A stretch of DNA of 64,000 nt from an uncultured Prevotella sp. (GCA_934203355.1 CAKPZC010000001.1:1-64000), one strand, 5' to 3'; shown: positions 46,992 to 56,280, counted from the stretch's first letter. Notes: generated from the sequence alone by a model not told the origin. Numbers and translations: made by a program.

Positions 46992-48275
46992 ATGACAAAC
47001 AGAAAAGGTATTTTAGCATTAAGCCCACTCCTCGTATTCCTCACAGTTTATCTTGTAACATCTATTGTTGCCGGCGACTTCTACAAAATTCCTATAAGTG
47101 TGGCGTTTATGATATCAAGCATTTATGCCATAAGCATATCTGCAAGAAAATTTGGTCTGAAAAAAAGCATAGAAATTTTCAATAATGGAGCAAGCAAACA
47201 AAACATCATGCTCATGCTGTGGATATTCATACTTGCCGGAGCTTTCGCCAACGGCGCAAGGTCAATAGGCTCAGTGGATGCCACTGTCAACCTCATGCTA
47301 TCAATTCTTCCACAAAACATGGTGCTGCCTGGACTTTTTCTTGCCACATGCTTCATAAGCCTGTCTATCGGCACAAGTGTCGGCACAATAGTTGCCCTTG
47401 TGCCTATTGCGGCAGGATTGGCACAAACTACCGGCTCAAACATTACCCTTATGACGGCAGTGGTGGTAGGTGGCGCATTTTTCGGCGACAACCTCTCATT
47501 TATCTCCGACACAACAATAGCTGCCACAAGTTCGCAAGGATGCAGTATGAAAGACAAGTTTCGTGTCAACTTCTTCATCACATCACCTGCTGCCATATTG
47601 GCACTTCTTGTCTACACCTGTCTCGGAATGGATTTAAAGCCTATCACAAGTTCAAACTCTATAGAATTTGCTAAAGTAATACCATATTTCGCTGTCCTCG
47701 CAACAGCTATAGCAGGAATGAACGTCATGATTGTACTATCTATCGGAATTCTGCTCACTGGTGTCATTGGCATAGCATCGGGATGTCTCGGACTGTTTGA
47801 CTGGTTTCATTCCATGGGCGACGGCATAATGTCGATGGGCGAATTAATAATCGTAACAATGCTTGCCGGCGGTATGTTTGAAATTGTGAAAAGCAAGGGA
47901 GGCATCGACTACATTATCGAGAAAATATCATCGCATATCCACGGAAGACGTGGAGCCGAGGCGGTTGTCGGAATGCTCGTAGCCAGCATCGACGTATGTA
48001 CAGCAAACAATACTGTAGCCATCATTTCGGTTGGAGGTATAGCACGTAAAATTAGTGAGAAATTCGGCATAGACAAAAGAAAAACTGCAAGTTTGCTCGA
48101 CACATGCTCATGCTGCATGCAGGGAATCATTCCTTACGGAGCGCAAATGCTAATGGCGTCGGGGCTTGCCAAAATCAATCCTATAAGTATCATACCCTAT
48201 CTATATTATCCATTTGCGCTGATTGTGTGCGTGATAATGGCAATAACCATGCGTTTGCCAAGACGTTACTCATAA
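46992..48275 (+). CDS. NhaC-family Na+/H+ antiporter
   Basis: 427 residues from the ATG at 46992. About 11-12 membrane helices, beginning ILALSPLLVFLTVYLVTSIVA. Family features are FANGARSIGSVDATVNLML, SLSIGTSVGTIVALVPIA and GGAFFGDNLSFISDTTIAA, the last matching the conserved ion-site region with acidic Asp residues. Imports protons for Na+ export, or an organic-ion exchange in related members. An upstream GTG at 46935 is rejected because it lies in the terminator. It starts 81 bp after the LacI gene. Confidence 0.92.
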   Translation: MTNRKGILALSPLLVFLTVYLVTSIVAGDFYKIPISVAFMISSIYAISISARKFGLKKSIEIFNNGASKQNIMLMLWIFILAGAFANGARSIGSVDATVNLMLSILPQNMVLPGLFLATCFISLSIGTSVGTIVALVPIAAGLAQTTGSNITLMTAVVVGGAFFGDNLSFISDTTIAATSSQGCSMKDKFRVNFFITSPAAILALLVYTCLGMDLKPITSSNSIEFAKVIPYFAVLATAIAGMNVMIVLSIGILLTGVIGIASGCLGLFDWFHSMGDGIMSMGELIIVTMLAGGMFEIVKSKGGIDYIIEKISSHIHGRRGAEAVVGMLVASIDVCTANNTVAIISVGGIARKISEKFGIDKRKTASLLDTCSCCMQGIIPYGAQMLMASGLAKINPISIIPYLYYPFALIVCVIMAITMRLPRRYS

Positions 48276-48314
48276 CCAAGTGCTAATAAATCACACTAAA
48301 AAATCCGAGAAACT

Positions 48315-49112
48315 ATGGACATAATTAAGAGAAATTTCTTACAGCTCATAATGGCAGGCGCATTTGGCGAGCCTGCCAACGTAGAGCCAATGTCAAGATA
48401 CAAATGGGACATTCTGTTTCATGTAGCCTATATCCATAATGTTGTGGACTTCATAAACAAAGGTATCTACTCCAACAAATGCAATATAGACGCAATACCC
48501 AAGGATATAATAATTAAATACAAGGACACTACACAGAATCTGCCAGACGCAGGACTGTCGCATATGTGCAACAGAATTCTAAACTCTAGACTACAGAAAA
48601 TCAGAGAAAAAGAACCTTCGGCCGAGGATTCTTCCATCGAGACTCTAAATATGCTCGACATCATAGTACAGGCTTCTGAAAACATAATGACATATGGACT
48701 ATCGTTTGCTAATATATTAAAGATAGGCATCTATTTACGCACAGACGGCGACAAAGTTGACTTCATAAAATTAGAGAAATGGCTTCACAAACTCAACATT
48801 TCTCGTATGGCACAGCTTGAAGGCAGCATATTAATCAGTATTTTTGATTTTCAAAACGAAGAGATTCCTTTTGTTGAGCGTATAGAGCCTAGCGCAGCCA
48901 AATTTGCTATTCAAGCACTCGAAAAGCCTATTCATATTGATGTTGAGGAATGGAAAATTAGTCAAAAGTCAACAATATTCATTGCCAACAACTCCAAGGC
49001 CATGATGAAAACTGTTAACAACTGCTTGCGCTACTTCTTCTTCTCACCAATAGAAGCAACATCAAACTTCTTGCACAGGTTTGTATATAGCCTGTCAAAC
49101 CTTGAAGAATAA
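48315..49112 (+). CDS. Protein of unknown function
   Basis: 265 residues, soluble and mainly helical by composition, with no signal peptide or membrane segment. The beginning, MDIIKRNFLQLIMAGAFGEP and then MSRYKWDILFHVAYIHNVVDF, resembles a conserved start I associate with Bacteroidota hypothetical proteins, but I cannot place it in a named family. No catalytic motif is visible. It starts 39 bp after the NhaC stop, so it is probably cotranscribed. The downstream sequence is dispersed repeat copy B. Confidence 0.7.
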   Translation: MDIIKRNFLQLIMAGAFGEPANVEPMSRYKWDILFHVAYIHNVVDFINKGIYSNKCNIDAIPKDIIIKYKDTTQNLPDAGLSHMCNRILNSRLQKIREKEPSAEDSSIETLNMLDIIVQASENIMTYGLSFANILKIGIYLRTDGDKVDFIKLEKWLHKLNISRMAQLEGSILISIFDFQNEEIPFVERIEPSAAKFAIQALEKPIHIDVEEWKISQKSTIFIANNSKAMMKTVNNCLRYFFFSPIEATSNFLHRFVYSLSNLEE

Positions 49113-49153
49113 CTCAGGCTTATATACTACAGACATACAGATGCAAACATACG

Positions 49154-49248
49154 CATGTTTGACTCTAAGCAAAAACACTTTTGACTCTAGGCAGAAATAC
49201 TTTTGACCCTAGGCAGAAATCAAACTTTATTAGTTATCTATAACTTAT
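49154..49248 (-). repeat. Dispersed intergenic repeat, copy B
   Basis: Three 22-bp tandem units at 49154-49175, 49176-49197 and 49198-49219 of the plus-strand form (C/T)ACTTTTGACnCTAGGCAGAAA, then GTTATCTATAACTTAT at 49233-49248, the exact reverse complement of the 16-bp block at 2893-2908. The order and spacing match copy A in inverted orientation. It lies between the unknown protein and rplT. Confidence 0.8.
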
Positions 49249-49298
49249 AAAGTCAATTATAACGACGTAAAGTCATAGGTTCATGAATAAGTAGAAAC

Positions 49299-49344
49299 AA
49301 AAAACTCGTTGCACACCCTAACAAGGAGGTACAACGAGTTTTTT
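49299..49344. terminator. Bidirectional terminator between the unknown gene and rplT
   Basis: A perfect 13-bp stem, AAAAAACTCGTTG and CAACGAGTTTTTT. The right part GTACAACGAGTTTTT equals that of the prs terminator at 25364-25378. Confidence 0.85.
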
Positions 49345-49406
49345 ATGTTTTAATATTTAGGGAAGTAAAACCCCTTAATATTTTCTTTTATTGCTCTAAG
49401 TAAAAA

Positions 49407-49751
49407 TTACTTAACCTTAGCAACGATGGCCTTGAAAGCCTCAGGATTGTTAACAGCGAGGTCAGCAAGGACCTTGCGGTTGATTTCAATACCTGCCTTA
49501 TGAAGAGCACCCATAAGTGTAGAATAGCTCATGTTCTCAAGACGAGCGGCAGCATTGATACGTTGAATCCACAAAGCGCGGAAGTTGCGCTTCTTGTTGC
49601 GGCGGTCGCGGTAAGCGTATGTGAGACCCTTTTCCCAAGTATTCTTGGCTACTGTCCAAACATTCTTGCGTGCACCATAGTAACCCTTGGTGAGTTTCAG
49701 GATTCTTGTTCTCTTTGCTTTAGAAGCAACATGATTGACTGATCTTGGCAT
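49407..49751 (-). CDS. rplT: 50S ribosomal protein L20
   Basis: 114 residues, standard length. The sequence [20 protein letters not shown] and [20 protein letters not shown], then [20 protein letters not shown], are conserved L20 features. It binds 23S rRNA early in assembly and in several bacteria represses its own operon. It is the last gene of infC-rpmI-rplT, 36 bp after rpmI. Confidence 0.98.
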   Translation of the reverse strand: MPRSVNHVASKAKRTRILKLTKGYYGARKNVWTVAKNTWEKGLTYAYRDRRNKKRNFRALWIQRINAAARLENMSYSTLMGALHKAGIEINRKVLADLAVNNPEAFKAIVAKVK

Positions 49752-49787
49752 AGTTTTCTTTTTCCTTTAAATGTTTGACTAATAAAA

Positions 49788-49985
49788 TTAACGGAGGCAG
49801 AGCAAATCACGAACCTGCTTGAGGTTGCTGTTGTCTACGATTGTCTGATGAACCAGATTTCTCTTCTGCTTCTTTGTTTTCTTAGTCAGAATGTGACTGT
49901 GGTAAGCGTGATGACGCTTAATCTTACCTGTTCCGGTAAAGCGGAATCTCTTCTTTGCACCGGAGTTAGTCTTAACTTTTGGCAT
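49788..49985 (-). CDS. rpmI: 50S ribosomal protein L35
   Basis: 65 residues, basic, with [40 protein letters not shown] as the family signature. It lies between infC and rplT as usual. The 98-bp gap to infC contains TATATG-TGGCAACG-CATATA (near 50014-50033), a small hairpin that could be part of the known L20-type leader control, though this is weak. Confidence 0.97.
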   Translation of the reverse strand: MPKVKTNSGAKKRFRFTGTGKIKRHHAYHSHILTKKTKKQKRNLVHQTIVDNSNLKQVRDLLCLR

Positions 49986-50083
49986 TTTTTTGTTTATTTA
50001 AATTGTTATTTATTATATGTGGCAACGCATATACCAGGCGTTACGCACAATTTATCATGTTGTCTTTTGTTTATTGAGGATTA

Positions 50084-50767
50084 TTATTCCTCGCCCTTGA
50101 GAGCCTTCAAAGCCTCGGCGCTCACTTTGGCATTTGCCAGAAGTCCGCCATTTGCAGGCATTGCATTCTCCTCGTTCTCTTTCGGAGCGCGAGCCTCGGC
50201 TTCGCGTTTTTCGCGGTCAAGCTTCTGCTGACTCTTCTTCACGACACCAGCCTTTTTAGGCGCAAGATAGAGGAACATCTTCTTGCCGTCGAGCTTTGGC
50301 AACTGCTCTACCTTTGCATATTCCTCAAGGTCGTTGGCAAAACGAAGAAGGAGAACTTCACCCTGCTCCTTAAACAGGATTGAGCGTCCGCGAAAAAACA
50401 CATAAGCTCTCACCTTGTTGCCCTCGCTAAGGAATTCCTGTGCGTGCTTCAACTTGAAGTTATAGTCGTGCTCGTCAGTCTGTGGTCCGAAACGAATCTC
50501 CTTTACTTCAACCTTAGCCTGCTTTGCTTTCATCTCCTTAGCATGTTTCTTCTGCTGATAGAGGAATTTGCTATAGTCTATAAGACGACAAACTGGCGGT
50601 TGTGCATTAGGCGAAATCTCAACAAGATCCACCCCCTGCTCTCTCGCCATGTCCAAAGCATGACGTGTAGGCATAACAGTTGATTCACCGTCACTTACTA
50701 TACGTACTTCCCGAACGCGAATCTGCTCGTTCACGCGGTACTGGTTTTTTATTTTGTCATTCTTCAT
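50084..50767 (-). CDS. infC: Translation initiation factor IF-3
   Basis: 227 residues. Binds the 30S subunit and controls start-codon and tRNA selection. The N-domain starts [19 protein letters not shown] and ends in [20 protein letters not shown]; the C-domain has [20 protein letters not shown]. An extra C-terminal tail of about 50 residues, Lys/Glu/Ala-rich ([20 protein letters not shown]), goes beyond the E. coli length of 180 and is usual in Bacteroidota. The start is ATG, not the AUU seen in E. coli. Confidence 0.97.
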   Translation of the reverse strand: MKNDKIKNQYRVNEQIRVREVRIVSDGESTVMPTRHALDMAREQGVDLVEISPNAQPPVCRLIDYSKFLYQQKKHAKEMKAKQAKVEVKEIRFGPQTDEHDYNFKLKHAQEFLSEGNKVRAYVFFRGRSILFKEQGEVLLLRFANDLEEYAKVEQLPKLDGKKMFLYLAPKKAGVVKKSQQKLDREKREAEARAPKENEENAMPANGGLLANAKVSAEALKALKGEE

Positions 50768-50826
50768 TAAACTATTTTTGTGATAAAGCTGTATTATTAA
50801 GCGTTAGCTGCTTTTATAAGCGGATG

Positions 50827-50834
50827 CAAAGGTA
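50827..50834 (-). promoter_or_regulatory. -7 box for the infC-rpmI-rplT operon
   Basis: TACCTTTG on the minus strand, a full TAnnTTTG match, 60 nt before the infC ATG. Confidence 0.6.
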
Positions 50835-50930
50835 GTAATTTTCGTTTGGTTGGCAAAATATTTCTAGTCTTTTTTATTCTTTCTCCAATTATTTTACTAC
50901 TGTAAGCGATTTTTTGATTAATTTTGAGTA

Positions 50931-50938
50931 ATTTTGTA
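50931..50938 (+). promoter_or_regulatory. -7 box for the DUF4491-rlmH pair
   Basis: TAATTTTG, about 22 nt before the ATG at 50960. It excludes the alternative start at 50924. Confidence 0.5.
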
Positions 50939-50959
50939 CATCACAAATCCAATTTACAC

Positions 50960-51268
50960 ATGAATCAATTGTATTTTACTGGCTTAATAATTGCCATAAG
51001 CACATTTCTTATAATAGGACTGTTTCATCCTATAGTCATTAAGGTTGAGTATTATTTTGGCACGCGTCTTTGGTGGATTTTCCTCATCGCAGGATTGCTT
51101 TTTATTGCCAGTGCTATGTTTGTGGCAAATATAGCCATTTCGGCTCTTCTTGGTGTATGCGGAGCTTCTTGCCTATGGAGTATAGGAGAAATTTTTGAGC
51201 AGAAAAACCGCGTGAAGAAGGGATGGTTTCCTATGAACCCTAAGCGAAAGGAGGAGTATGAAAACTGA
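50960..51268 (+). CDS. DUF4491 family membrane protein
   Basis: 102 residues from the ATG at 50960. Three membrane helices are visible (GLIIAISTFLIIGLFHPIVI, WWIFLIAGLLFIASAMFVA, and AISALLGVCGASCLWSIGEI). The short charged end EQKNRVKKGWFPMNPKR matches the DUF4491 family of Bacteroidota and Firmicutes; function unknown. Its last 11 bp overlap the start of rlmH (ATGAAAACTGA), so translation of the two is coupled. Confidence 0.88.
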   Translation: MNQLYFTGLIIAISTFLIIGLFHPIVIKVEYYFGTRLWWIFLIAGLLFIASAMFVANIAISALLGVCGASCLWSIGEIFEQKNRVKKGWFPMNPKRKEEYEN

Positions 51269-51728
51269 ACTTATTCTCATAGGCAAAACCCACGAAAAGC
51301 TTTACGTCAACGGTATCAAGGACTATACTGAGCGTATTACTCACTATATGCCTTTTTGCATCAATACCATCCCGGCAATTAAAAACACAAAGAGCCTTTC
51401 AGAAGAACAACAGAAACAACTTGAGGGCGAACAAATACTCAAGCTTCTGCAGCCATCAGATACCGTGGTTTTGCTCGATGAAAAAGGCACAGAGCGCACA
51501 AGTATGCAAATGGCCACATGGCTTGAGAAGCGTACACAGGTAGCCCGCAGGCTTGTTTTTATCATAGGTGGCCCATACGGCTTTTCCGAAGCTGTCTACA
51601 AAAGAGCAAACGAACTGATTTCATTATCAAAGATGACGTTCTCCCACCAAATGGTCCGTCTTATATTCACCGAACAACTCTATCGTGCCTGCACAATAAT
51701 CAAAGGCGAAAGCTATCACCACGAATAA
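51258..51728 (+). CDS. rlmH: 23S rRNA (pseudouridine1915-N3)-methyltransferase
   Basis: 156 residues, standard for the SPOUT-class RlmH. Methylates pseudouridine 1915 in helix 69 of 23S rRNA. The SAM-binding knot region reads VFIIGGPYGFSEAVYKRAN and SLSKMTFSHQMVRLIFTEQLYRA. The conserved end GESYHHE (usually PYHHK) is present. It overlaps DUF4491 by 11 bp. Confidence 0.97.
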   Translation: MKTELILIGKTHEKLYVNGIKDYTERITHYMPFCINTIPAIKNTKSLSEEQQKQLEGEQILKLLQPSDTVVLLDEKGTERTSMQMATWLEKRTQVARRLVFIIGGPYGFSEAVYKRANELISLSKMTFSHQMVRLIFTEQLYRACTIIKGESYHHE

Positions 51729-51735
51729 GGGCCAG

Positions 51736-52935
51736 CTAAAAATTCACACAAAACACCGTGCCAAAGGCAAGAGCACTACCCCATTCATTAGTTTTAAGGC
51801 TATGAGGCTGCATGACATTATAGTCAACGAAAAGCCTCATGCCGTATTGCTCGCGCAACCTGTATGTAAACGAAACGCCGGTACCCAAGCATACTGACAC
51901 ACCCTCGGGGATGGATAATCCATCTGTCATATCAAAGCGTCGGTAGCCTACGCAACCGGCGAGAAGTTTGCTACCTATAAGCAGGCGAGATGTGACTGGA
52001 TAAGACACATACGGTCCTACCATGAGCATATACGACTCCTGTTGATTGTCCTCTGCTAACGTGTGATTTGTGATAATATGGGTATTTTGGACCGCAAGGC
52101 TGCCACCCACACCCAAATGTGTATTAAAGAAATACGCGCCCTCTACGCCAACTGTACAACCATTTGAGATGCGCGACTCATGGCTATCGTCAACTTTGTA
52201 ATTGCCAAGCGGAAGGTTTATTCCAAGTCCAATACCTACAAACGAAGGGTTGTCCATACGAGAAAATGTGTCGCTAATACCTAACTTGCCTAAACCACGA
52301 TTTTTGAATATCATGTCTGCCACATAATATCCCAACTCTGTTGATATTATACCTATTCCTGCACCTGTAAACACGTCGCTCACCCAATGCCTATTGTTGG
52401 CTACACGCATCATACCCGTGCCTGTTGCTATTGTATAGGCACCTATTCCAACCCAAGGACTAATGTGGCCATACTCTTTAGTAAGCATAGTAGCTGTCAT
52501 AAACGCCATTGCTGTATGACCTGAAGGAAACGAACGGTTGTCTGTTCCATCCGGACGTTCTTCTTTAGTAGTGCGCTTTATCGACTCCACAGCAGTTGCC
52601 ATAATCGCCGCCGACAAAGCATCCGACGCAATCATGCGTCCCCATGAACTACGACTCTCCACTCCAGCAGCCTTCAAACCATACAACACCGCCACAGGTA
52701 AATACTGCGAGTAGTTCTCCAGTTTATGACCGCGTTCCGTCATATAGTCATTACGGAGGTTTCTGAAATGAGTGTCCTCGCCACGCATAAGTAAGCCTGT
52801 TACAAGCAGAGGACTGCCAGCCAATAACACCTTGTAAGACTTAGGCGTATCGACAGAATCACCCACTTCGGTTTTTGCATGCGAAGTTATTACAATTAAC
52901 GTTGCTATAACAGTTAAGATTATTTTCTTCATCAA
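51736..52935 (-). CDS. Secreted PAP2 phosphatase with C-terminal beta-barrel
   Basis: 399 residues. Signal peptide (ILTVIATLIVITSHA). PAP2 lipid-phosphatase motifs: KRTTKEERPDGTDN (KxxxxxxRP), SFPSGHTAMAF (PSGH), and VANNRHWVSDV (the RxxxxxHxxxD motif). From about residue 230 the sequence changes to alternating hydrophobic strands with Gly, ending in the aromatic VFCVNF, as for an outer-membrane beta-barrel. So the enzyme may be tied to the outer membrane and act on phospholipid or isoprenoid pyrophosphate in the periplasm. It is convergent with rlmH, 7 bp apart. Confidence 0.85.
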   Translation of the reverse strand: MMKKIILTVIATLIVITSHAKTEVGDSVDTPKSYKVLLAGSPLLVTGLLMRGEDTHFRNLRNDYMTERGHKLENYSQYLPVAVLYGLKAAGVESRSSWGRMIASDALSAAIMATAVESIKRTTKEERPDGTDNRSFPSGHTAMAFMTATMLTKEYGHISPWVGIGAYTIATGTGMMRVANNRHWVSDVFTGAGIGIISTELGYYVADMIFKNRGLGKLGISDTFSRMDNPSFVGIGLGINLPLGNYKVDDSHESRISNGCTVGVEGAYFFNTHLGVGGSLAVQNTHIITNHTLAEDNQQESYMLMVGPYVSYPVTSRLLIGSKLLAGCVGYRRFDMTDGLSIPEGVSVCLGTGVSFTYRLREQYGMRLFVDYNVMQPHSLKTNEWGSALAFGTVFCVNF

Positions 52936-52964
52936 GAATCTGTATTCAACCTAATAACTAAACG

Positions 52965-53005
52965 AAAAAAGGAGACAATGCCATTGATGGCTTTGCCTCC
53001 TTTTT
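52965..53005 (-). terminator. Terminator after rpsA
   Basis: AAAAAGGAG and CTCCTTTTT arms with an inner GCCAT/ATGGC pairing. In minus-strand sense it lies 36 nt downstream of the rpsA stop and before the PAP2 gene. Confidence 0.7.
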
Positions 53006-53040
53006 ATTATTTAATCTTATCGAAGATTTTCGAGTGACAA

Positions 53041-54810
53041 TTACTCGCCCTTCTCCATCTTAGCCTTCAATGCTGCGAGAGCGTCAAGGTCGCCAAGAGT
53101 AGTAGAAGCTGCTACGTTGTTGATAGCAGGAGCTGCCTCCTTCTTAGCTGTGTGCTTGCGAACCGGCTTAACATCTTCCTTGCCAGCCTCGAATGTGCGG
53201 CTGTGAGAGAGGATGATACGCTTAGTCTCCTTAACGAACTCGATAACCTTGAATTCGAGCTCCTCGCCGAGCTGAGCCTGTGTGCCGTCCTCCTTAACGA
53301 GGTGCTTAGGAGTAGCGAAGCCCTCACCACCCTCGTTGAGAGTGATAACAGCGCCCTTGTCCATCATCTCGGTAATCTTGCCTGTGTGTACAGAACCCGG
53401 AGTGTAGAGAGACTCGTATGTATCCCAAGGATTCTCCTCGAGCTGCTTGTGACCGAGGCTGAGACGACGGTTCTCCTTGTCGATTTCGAGAACAACAACG
53501 TCGATGCTTGCACCAACCTGTGTGAACTCTGAAGGATGCTTAACCTTCTTTGTCCAAGAGAGATCAGAGATATGGATGAGTCCGTCAACGCCTTCTTCGA
53601 GCTCTACGAAGATACCGAAGTTGGTGAAGTTGCGAACCTTAGCAGTGTGCTTGCTGCCTACAGGATACTTAACCTCGATTGCCTCCCATGGATCTTCCTT
53701 AAGCTGCTTGATGCCGAGAGACATCTTGCGCTCTGCACGGTCGAGTGTGAGGATAACTGCCTCTACCTCGTCGCCTACGTGGAGGAACTCCTGTGCTGAA
53801 CGGAGGTGCTGGCTCCAGCTCATCTCTGAAACGTGGATAAGACCCTCTACGCCCGGAGCGATCTCTACGAATGCGCCGTAATCAGCGATAACAACTACCT
53901 TACCCTTAACGTGGTCGCCTACCTTGAGGTTCTCGTCGAGAGCATCCCATGGGTGCGGAGTGAGCTGCTTCAGACCGAGAGCGATACGCTTCTTCTCGTC
54001 ATCGAAGTCGAGGATAACAACGTTGATCTTCTGGTCGAGAGCTACAACCTCGTGAGGATCGCTTACGCGGCCCCAAGAGAGGTCTGTGATGTGGATGAGT
54101 CCGTCAACACCGCCGAGGTCAACGAATACACCGTAAGAAGTGATGTTCTTAACAGTACCTTCGAGGATCTGACCCTTCTCGAGCTTGCTGATGATCTCCT
54201 TCTTCTGTGCTTCCAACTCAGCCTCGATGAGGGCCTTGTGAGAAACAACAACATTGCGGAACTCCTGGTTGATCTTAACAACCTTGAACTCCATTGTCTT
54301 GCCTACGAATACGTCGTAGTCGCGTATTGGGTGAACGTCGATCTGGCTGCCCGGAAGGAATGCCTCGATGCCGAATACGTCAACGATCATACCACCCTTA
54401 GTGCGGCACTTGATGTAGCCCTGGATAACCTCCTCGTTCTCGAGAGCTGCGTTAACGAGCTCCCAGCTCTTGCTCAAGCGAGCCTTCTTGTGAGAGAGAA
54501 CGAGCTGACCCTTGCGGTCCTCCTGGTTCTCCACGTAAACCTCAACCTTGTCGCCTACCTTGAGGTCTGGGTTGTAACGGAACTCAGATGCAGGAATGAT
54601 ACCATCGCTCTTGTAGCCAATGTTTACGATAACCTCTTTCTTGTCTACAGAGATTACCTCACCCTCTACTACCTGGTGCTCAGACACCTTGTTAAGGGTT
54701 TCGTCGTAGGCCTTCTCAAGCTCCTGCTTGCTTACCTCTGAGTTGCCACCGTTCTCAAACTCATCCCAGTTGAAGTCTGCCAATGGCTGTACGTTCTTTA
54801 AATCTGACAT
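53041..54810 (-). CDS. rpsA: 30S ribosomal protein S1
   Basis: 589 residues. mRNA-binding protein of the small subunit, especially important in Bacteroidota, where Shine-Dalgarno sites are weak. Six S1 domains in a row can be seen; for example GTVKNITSYGVFVDLGGVDG, GKVVVIADYGAFVEIAPGVE and AKVRNFTNFGIFVELEEGVD. The first two domains are more diverged, as usual for S1. The C-terminal tail is Ala/Lys-rich and ends LDALAALKAKMEKGE. It is transcribed alone. Confidence 0.97.
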   Translation of the reverse strand: MSDLKNVQPLADFNWDEFENGGNSEVSKQELEKAYDETLNKVSEHQVVEGEVISVDKKEVIVNIGYKSDGIIPASEFRYNPDLKVGDKVEVYVENQEDRKGQLVLSHKKARLSKSWELVNAALENEEVIQGYIKCRTKGGMIVDVFGIEAFLPGSQIDVHPIRDYDVFVGKTMEFKVVKINQEFRNVVVSHKALIEAELEAQKKEIISKLEKGQILEGTVKNITSYGVFVDLGGVDGLIHITDLSWGRVSDPHEVVALDQKINVVILDFDDEKKRIALGLKQLTPHPWDALDENLKVGDHVKGKVVVIADYGAFVEIAPGVEGLIHVSEMSWSQHLRSAQEFLHVGDEVEAVILTLDRAERKMSLGIKQLKEDPWEAIEVKYPVGSKHTAKVRNFTNFGIFVELEEGVDGLIHISDLSWTKKVKHPSEFTQVGASIDVVVLEIDKENRRLSLGHKQLEENPWDTYESLYTPGSVHTGKITEMMDKGAVITLNEGGEGFATPKHLVKEDGTQAQLGEELEFKVIEFVKETKRIILSHSRTFEAGKEDVKPVRKHTAKKEAAPAINNVAASTTLGDLDALAALKAKMEKGE

Positions 54811-54877
54811 AAAATTTTAAATGTTAAAAATGTAATTAATAAAGTTAGACTTTATGTGAATTGAAATTATTGGGTTG

Positions 54878-54885
54878 CAAAGTTA
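54878..54885 (-). promoter_or_regulatory. -7 box for rpsA
   Basis: TAACTTTG on the minus strand, 68 nt before the rpsA ATG at 54810. Confidence 0.55.
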
Positions 54886-55013
54886 AGGATATTTTTCTTA
54901 ATAATAAAGAAATGTTTTTACCATAAACTCATATTTATGTTAATTTAACAGAAGACAACGCAATACAAGACTAACGGACCCTTTCCCTACATTGTTATAA
55001 ATATGCATCCTGC

Positions 55014-56210
55014 CTATAGTTTAAACCTATGTTTATGCCTTGCCTCATGTGGAACGTCGCCTCCAGGTGTTCCTCCAGGAGTGAATCCTGCATGTCCTCC
55101 ACTACGTGCTACCCCGCGATATTGCGCCCATCGATCGCGTATGCGACTCACATAGCCTGCCGTTTCCTCTCCGCGCATGTAGCCATATTTCACAACCGGG
55201 TCGTTGTAGTACTGGGGCGAACTGAGTTTGAGCACAAATTCAGCCACGTCATCCCAACGGTGCGGGTTGCGCCCGTGTTTCTGCGCAAGAGCCATTGCAT
55301 CGCGTATATGAAAAGCCCCGCCGTTGTAGCTTCCAAGTATAAAGAACTGGCGTTCGCGCTGGTCGCGTATATCCTGAAAGCGCGAATTCAACTTTGCAAT
55401 ATATCGCACAGCCGCATAGATATTCTCTTCCGGATCATATATCTTCGAAGCCGGCAAGCCCAATTCCGTTGCTGTAGCCGGCATTATTTGCATCAATCCG
55501 CATGCGCCTGCCCACGAAACCGCCTTCGGGTCGAAACACGACTCCTGATAACACTGTGCAGCAAGTAGTCTCCAGTCCCATCGTGCCACGGGAGCATAGC
55601 GCATAAACAGATGGTCGTATTTAGATATTGTTCCTGTCTTGGCGTTAAGCATCGGGGCATAGGTATGCCGCTTTACGCTTTGCGTGGTATAGCGTAGCTG
55701 CTCTTCACGGCGAATACTTGCCAATAGCGACGGGCTATACCATTTGTTCAACGAATCGGCAATTTCTCGCGAATTGGCATTCACGACCCATGCGGTTTTG
55801 AGCGAATCGACTTTATATCCACACGCAATCATTCCCTTTGCATGTTTTATTGGCATCTGGTATGCTATAACATCGGCATCGCCGTTCTTTAGTCTTTTCA
55901 GCATCTCGTCCTCGCTTTTACACACTTCCACACGTAGCGACACACCAATATGCTGCGCGAAGCGTTCGCACAGCAGAAATTGCGTTCCCATTCCTTGTCC
56001 ATGATAATCAAAGTAAGTATCTGGACCACTCATCGTGAGCATTATCATTTCGCCACTCTCCTGGATGTCGCCAATAGCAAAATTTCCAGTAGTTGCTAAA
56101 GTGTCATTATTGACAGGTTCACCCCACGGTGTAAGCTCTTGTGTCTTCTTTTCGACACATCCTACGAGACAAATGACACAAAAAACGGTGAATATTAAAC
56201 GTATATGCAT
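55014..56210 (-). CDS. MltF-like membrane-bound lytic transglycosylase
   Basis: 398 residues. Lipobox LVGC with Cys at about residue 18, so an anchored lipoprotein. Residues about 60-175 resemble an SBP_bac_3 (solute-binding) domain: HIGVSLRVEVCKSEDEMLKR. The catalytic SLT domain follows, with the Glu in QCYQESCFDPKAVSWAGA and the motif CGLMQIMPATATELGL. This domain order is that of MltF, which cuts peptidoglycan glycan chains. The Gly-rich tail GGHAGFTPGGTPGGD is unusual. It is divergent from hisG. Confidence 0.92.
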   Translation of the reverse strand: MHIRLIFTVFCVICLVGCVEKKTQELTPWGEPVNNDTLATTGNFAIGDIQESGEMIMLTMSGPDTYFDYHGQGMGTQFLLCERFAQHIGVSLRVEVCKSEDEMLKRLKNGDADVIAYQMPIKHAKGMIACGYKVDSLKTAWVVNANSREIADSLNKWYSPSLLASIRREEQLRYTTQSVKRHTYAPMLNAKTGTISKYDHLFMRYAPVARWDWRLLAAQCYQESCFDPKAVSWAGACGLMQIMPATATELGLPASKIYDPEENIYAAVRYIAKLNSRFQDIRDQRERQFFILGSYNGGAFHIRDAMALAQKHGRNPHRWDDVAEFVLKLSSPQYYNDPVVKYGYMRGEETAGYVSRIRDRWAQYRGVARSGGHAGFTPGGTPGGDVPHEARHKHRFKL

Positions 56211-56232
56211 ATATTCTCTATTGAGTATTTTA

Positions 56233-56240
56233 CAAAATTA
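56233..56240 (-). promoter_or_regulatory. -7 box for the MltF-like gene
   Basis: TAATTTTG on the minus strand, 23 nt before the ATG at 56210. Confidence 0.5.
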
Positions 56241-56272
56241 CTACAAATCTTGCGTAATACCTAAAAAAAAGT

Positions 56273-56280
56273 TACTTTTG
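56273..56280 (+). promoter_or_regulatory. Promoter for hisG-hisD-hisC
   Basis: TACTTTTG (-7) with TTGCG at 56250 as possible -33 element, 23 bp start to start. Lies 35 nt before the hisG ATG. No leader peptide rich in His codons is visible. Confidence 0.6.

Noticed and set aside
53833-54741. 302-codon plus-strand frame opposite rpsA
   Set aside because: It lies wholly inside rpsA on the other strand, is low in sequence variety (Leu, Val, Glu, Asp-rich), and shows no family motif; it is a by-product of rpsA codon use.
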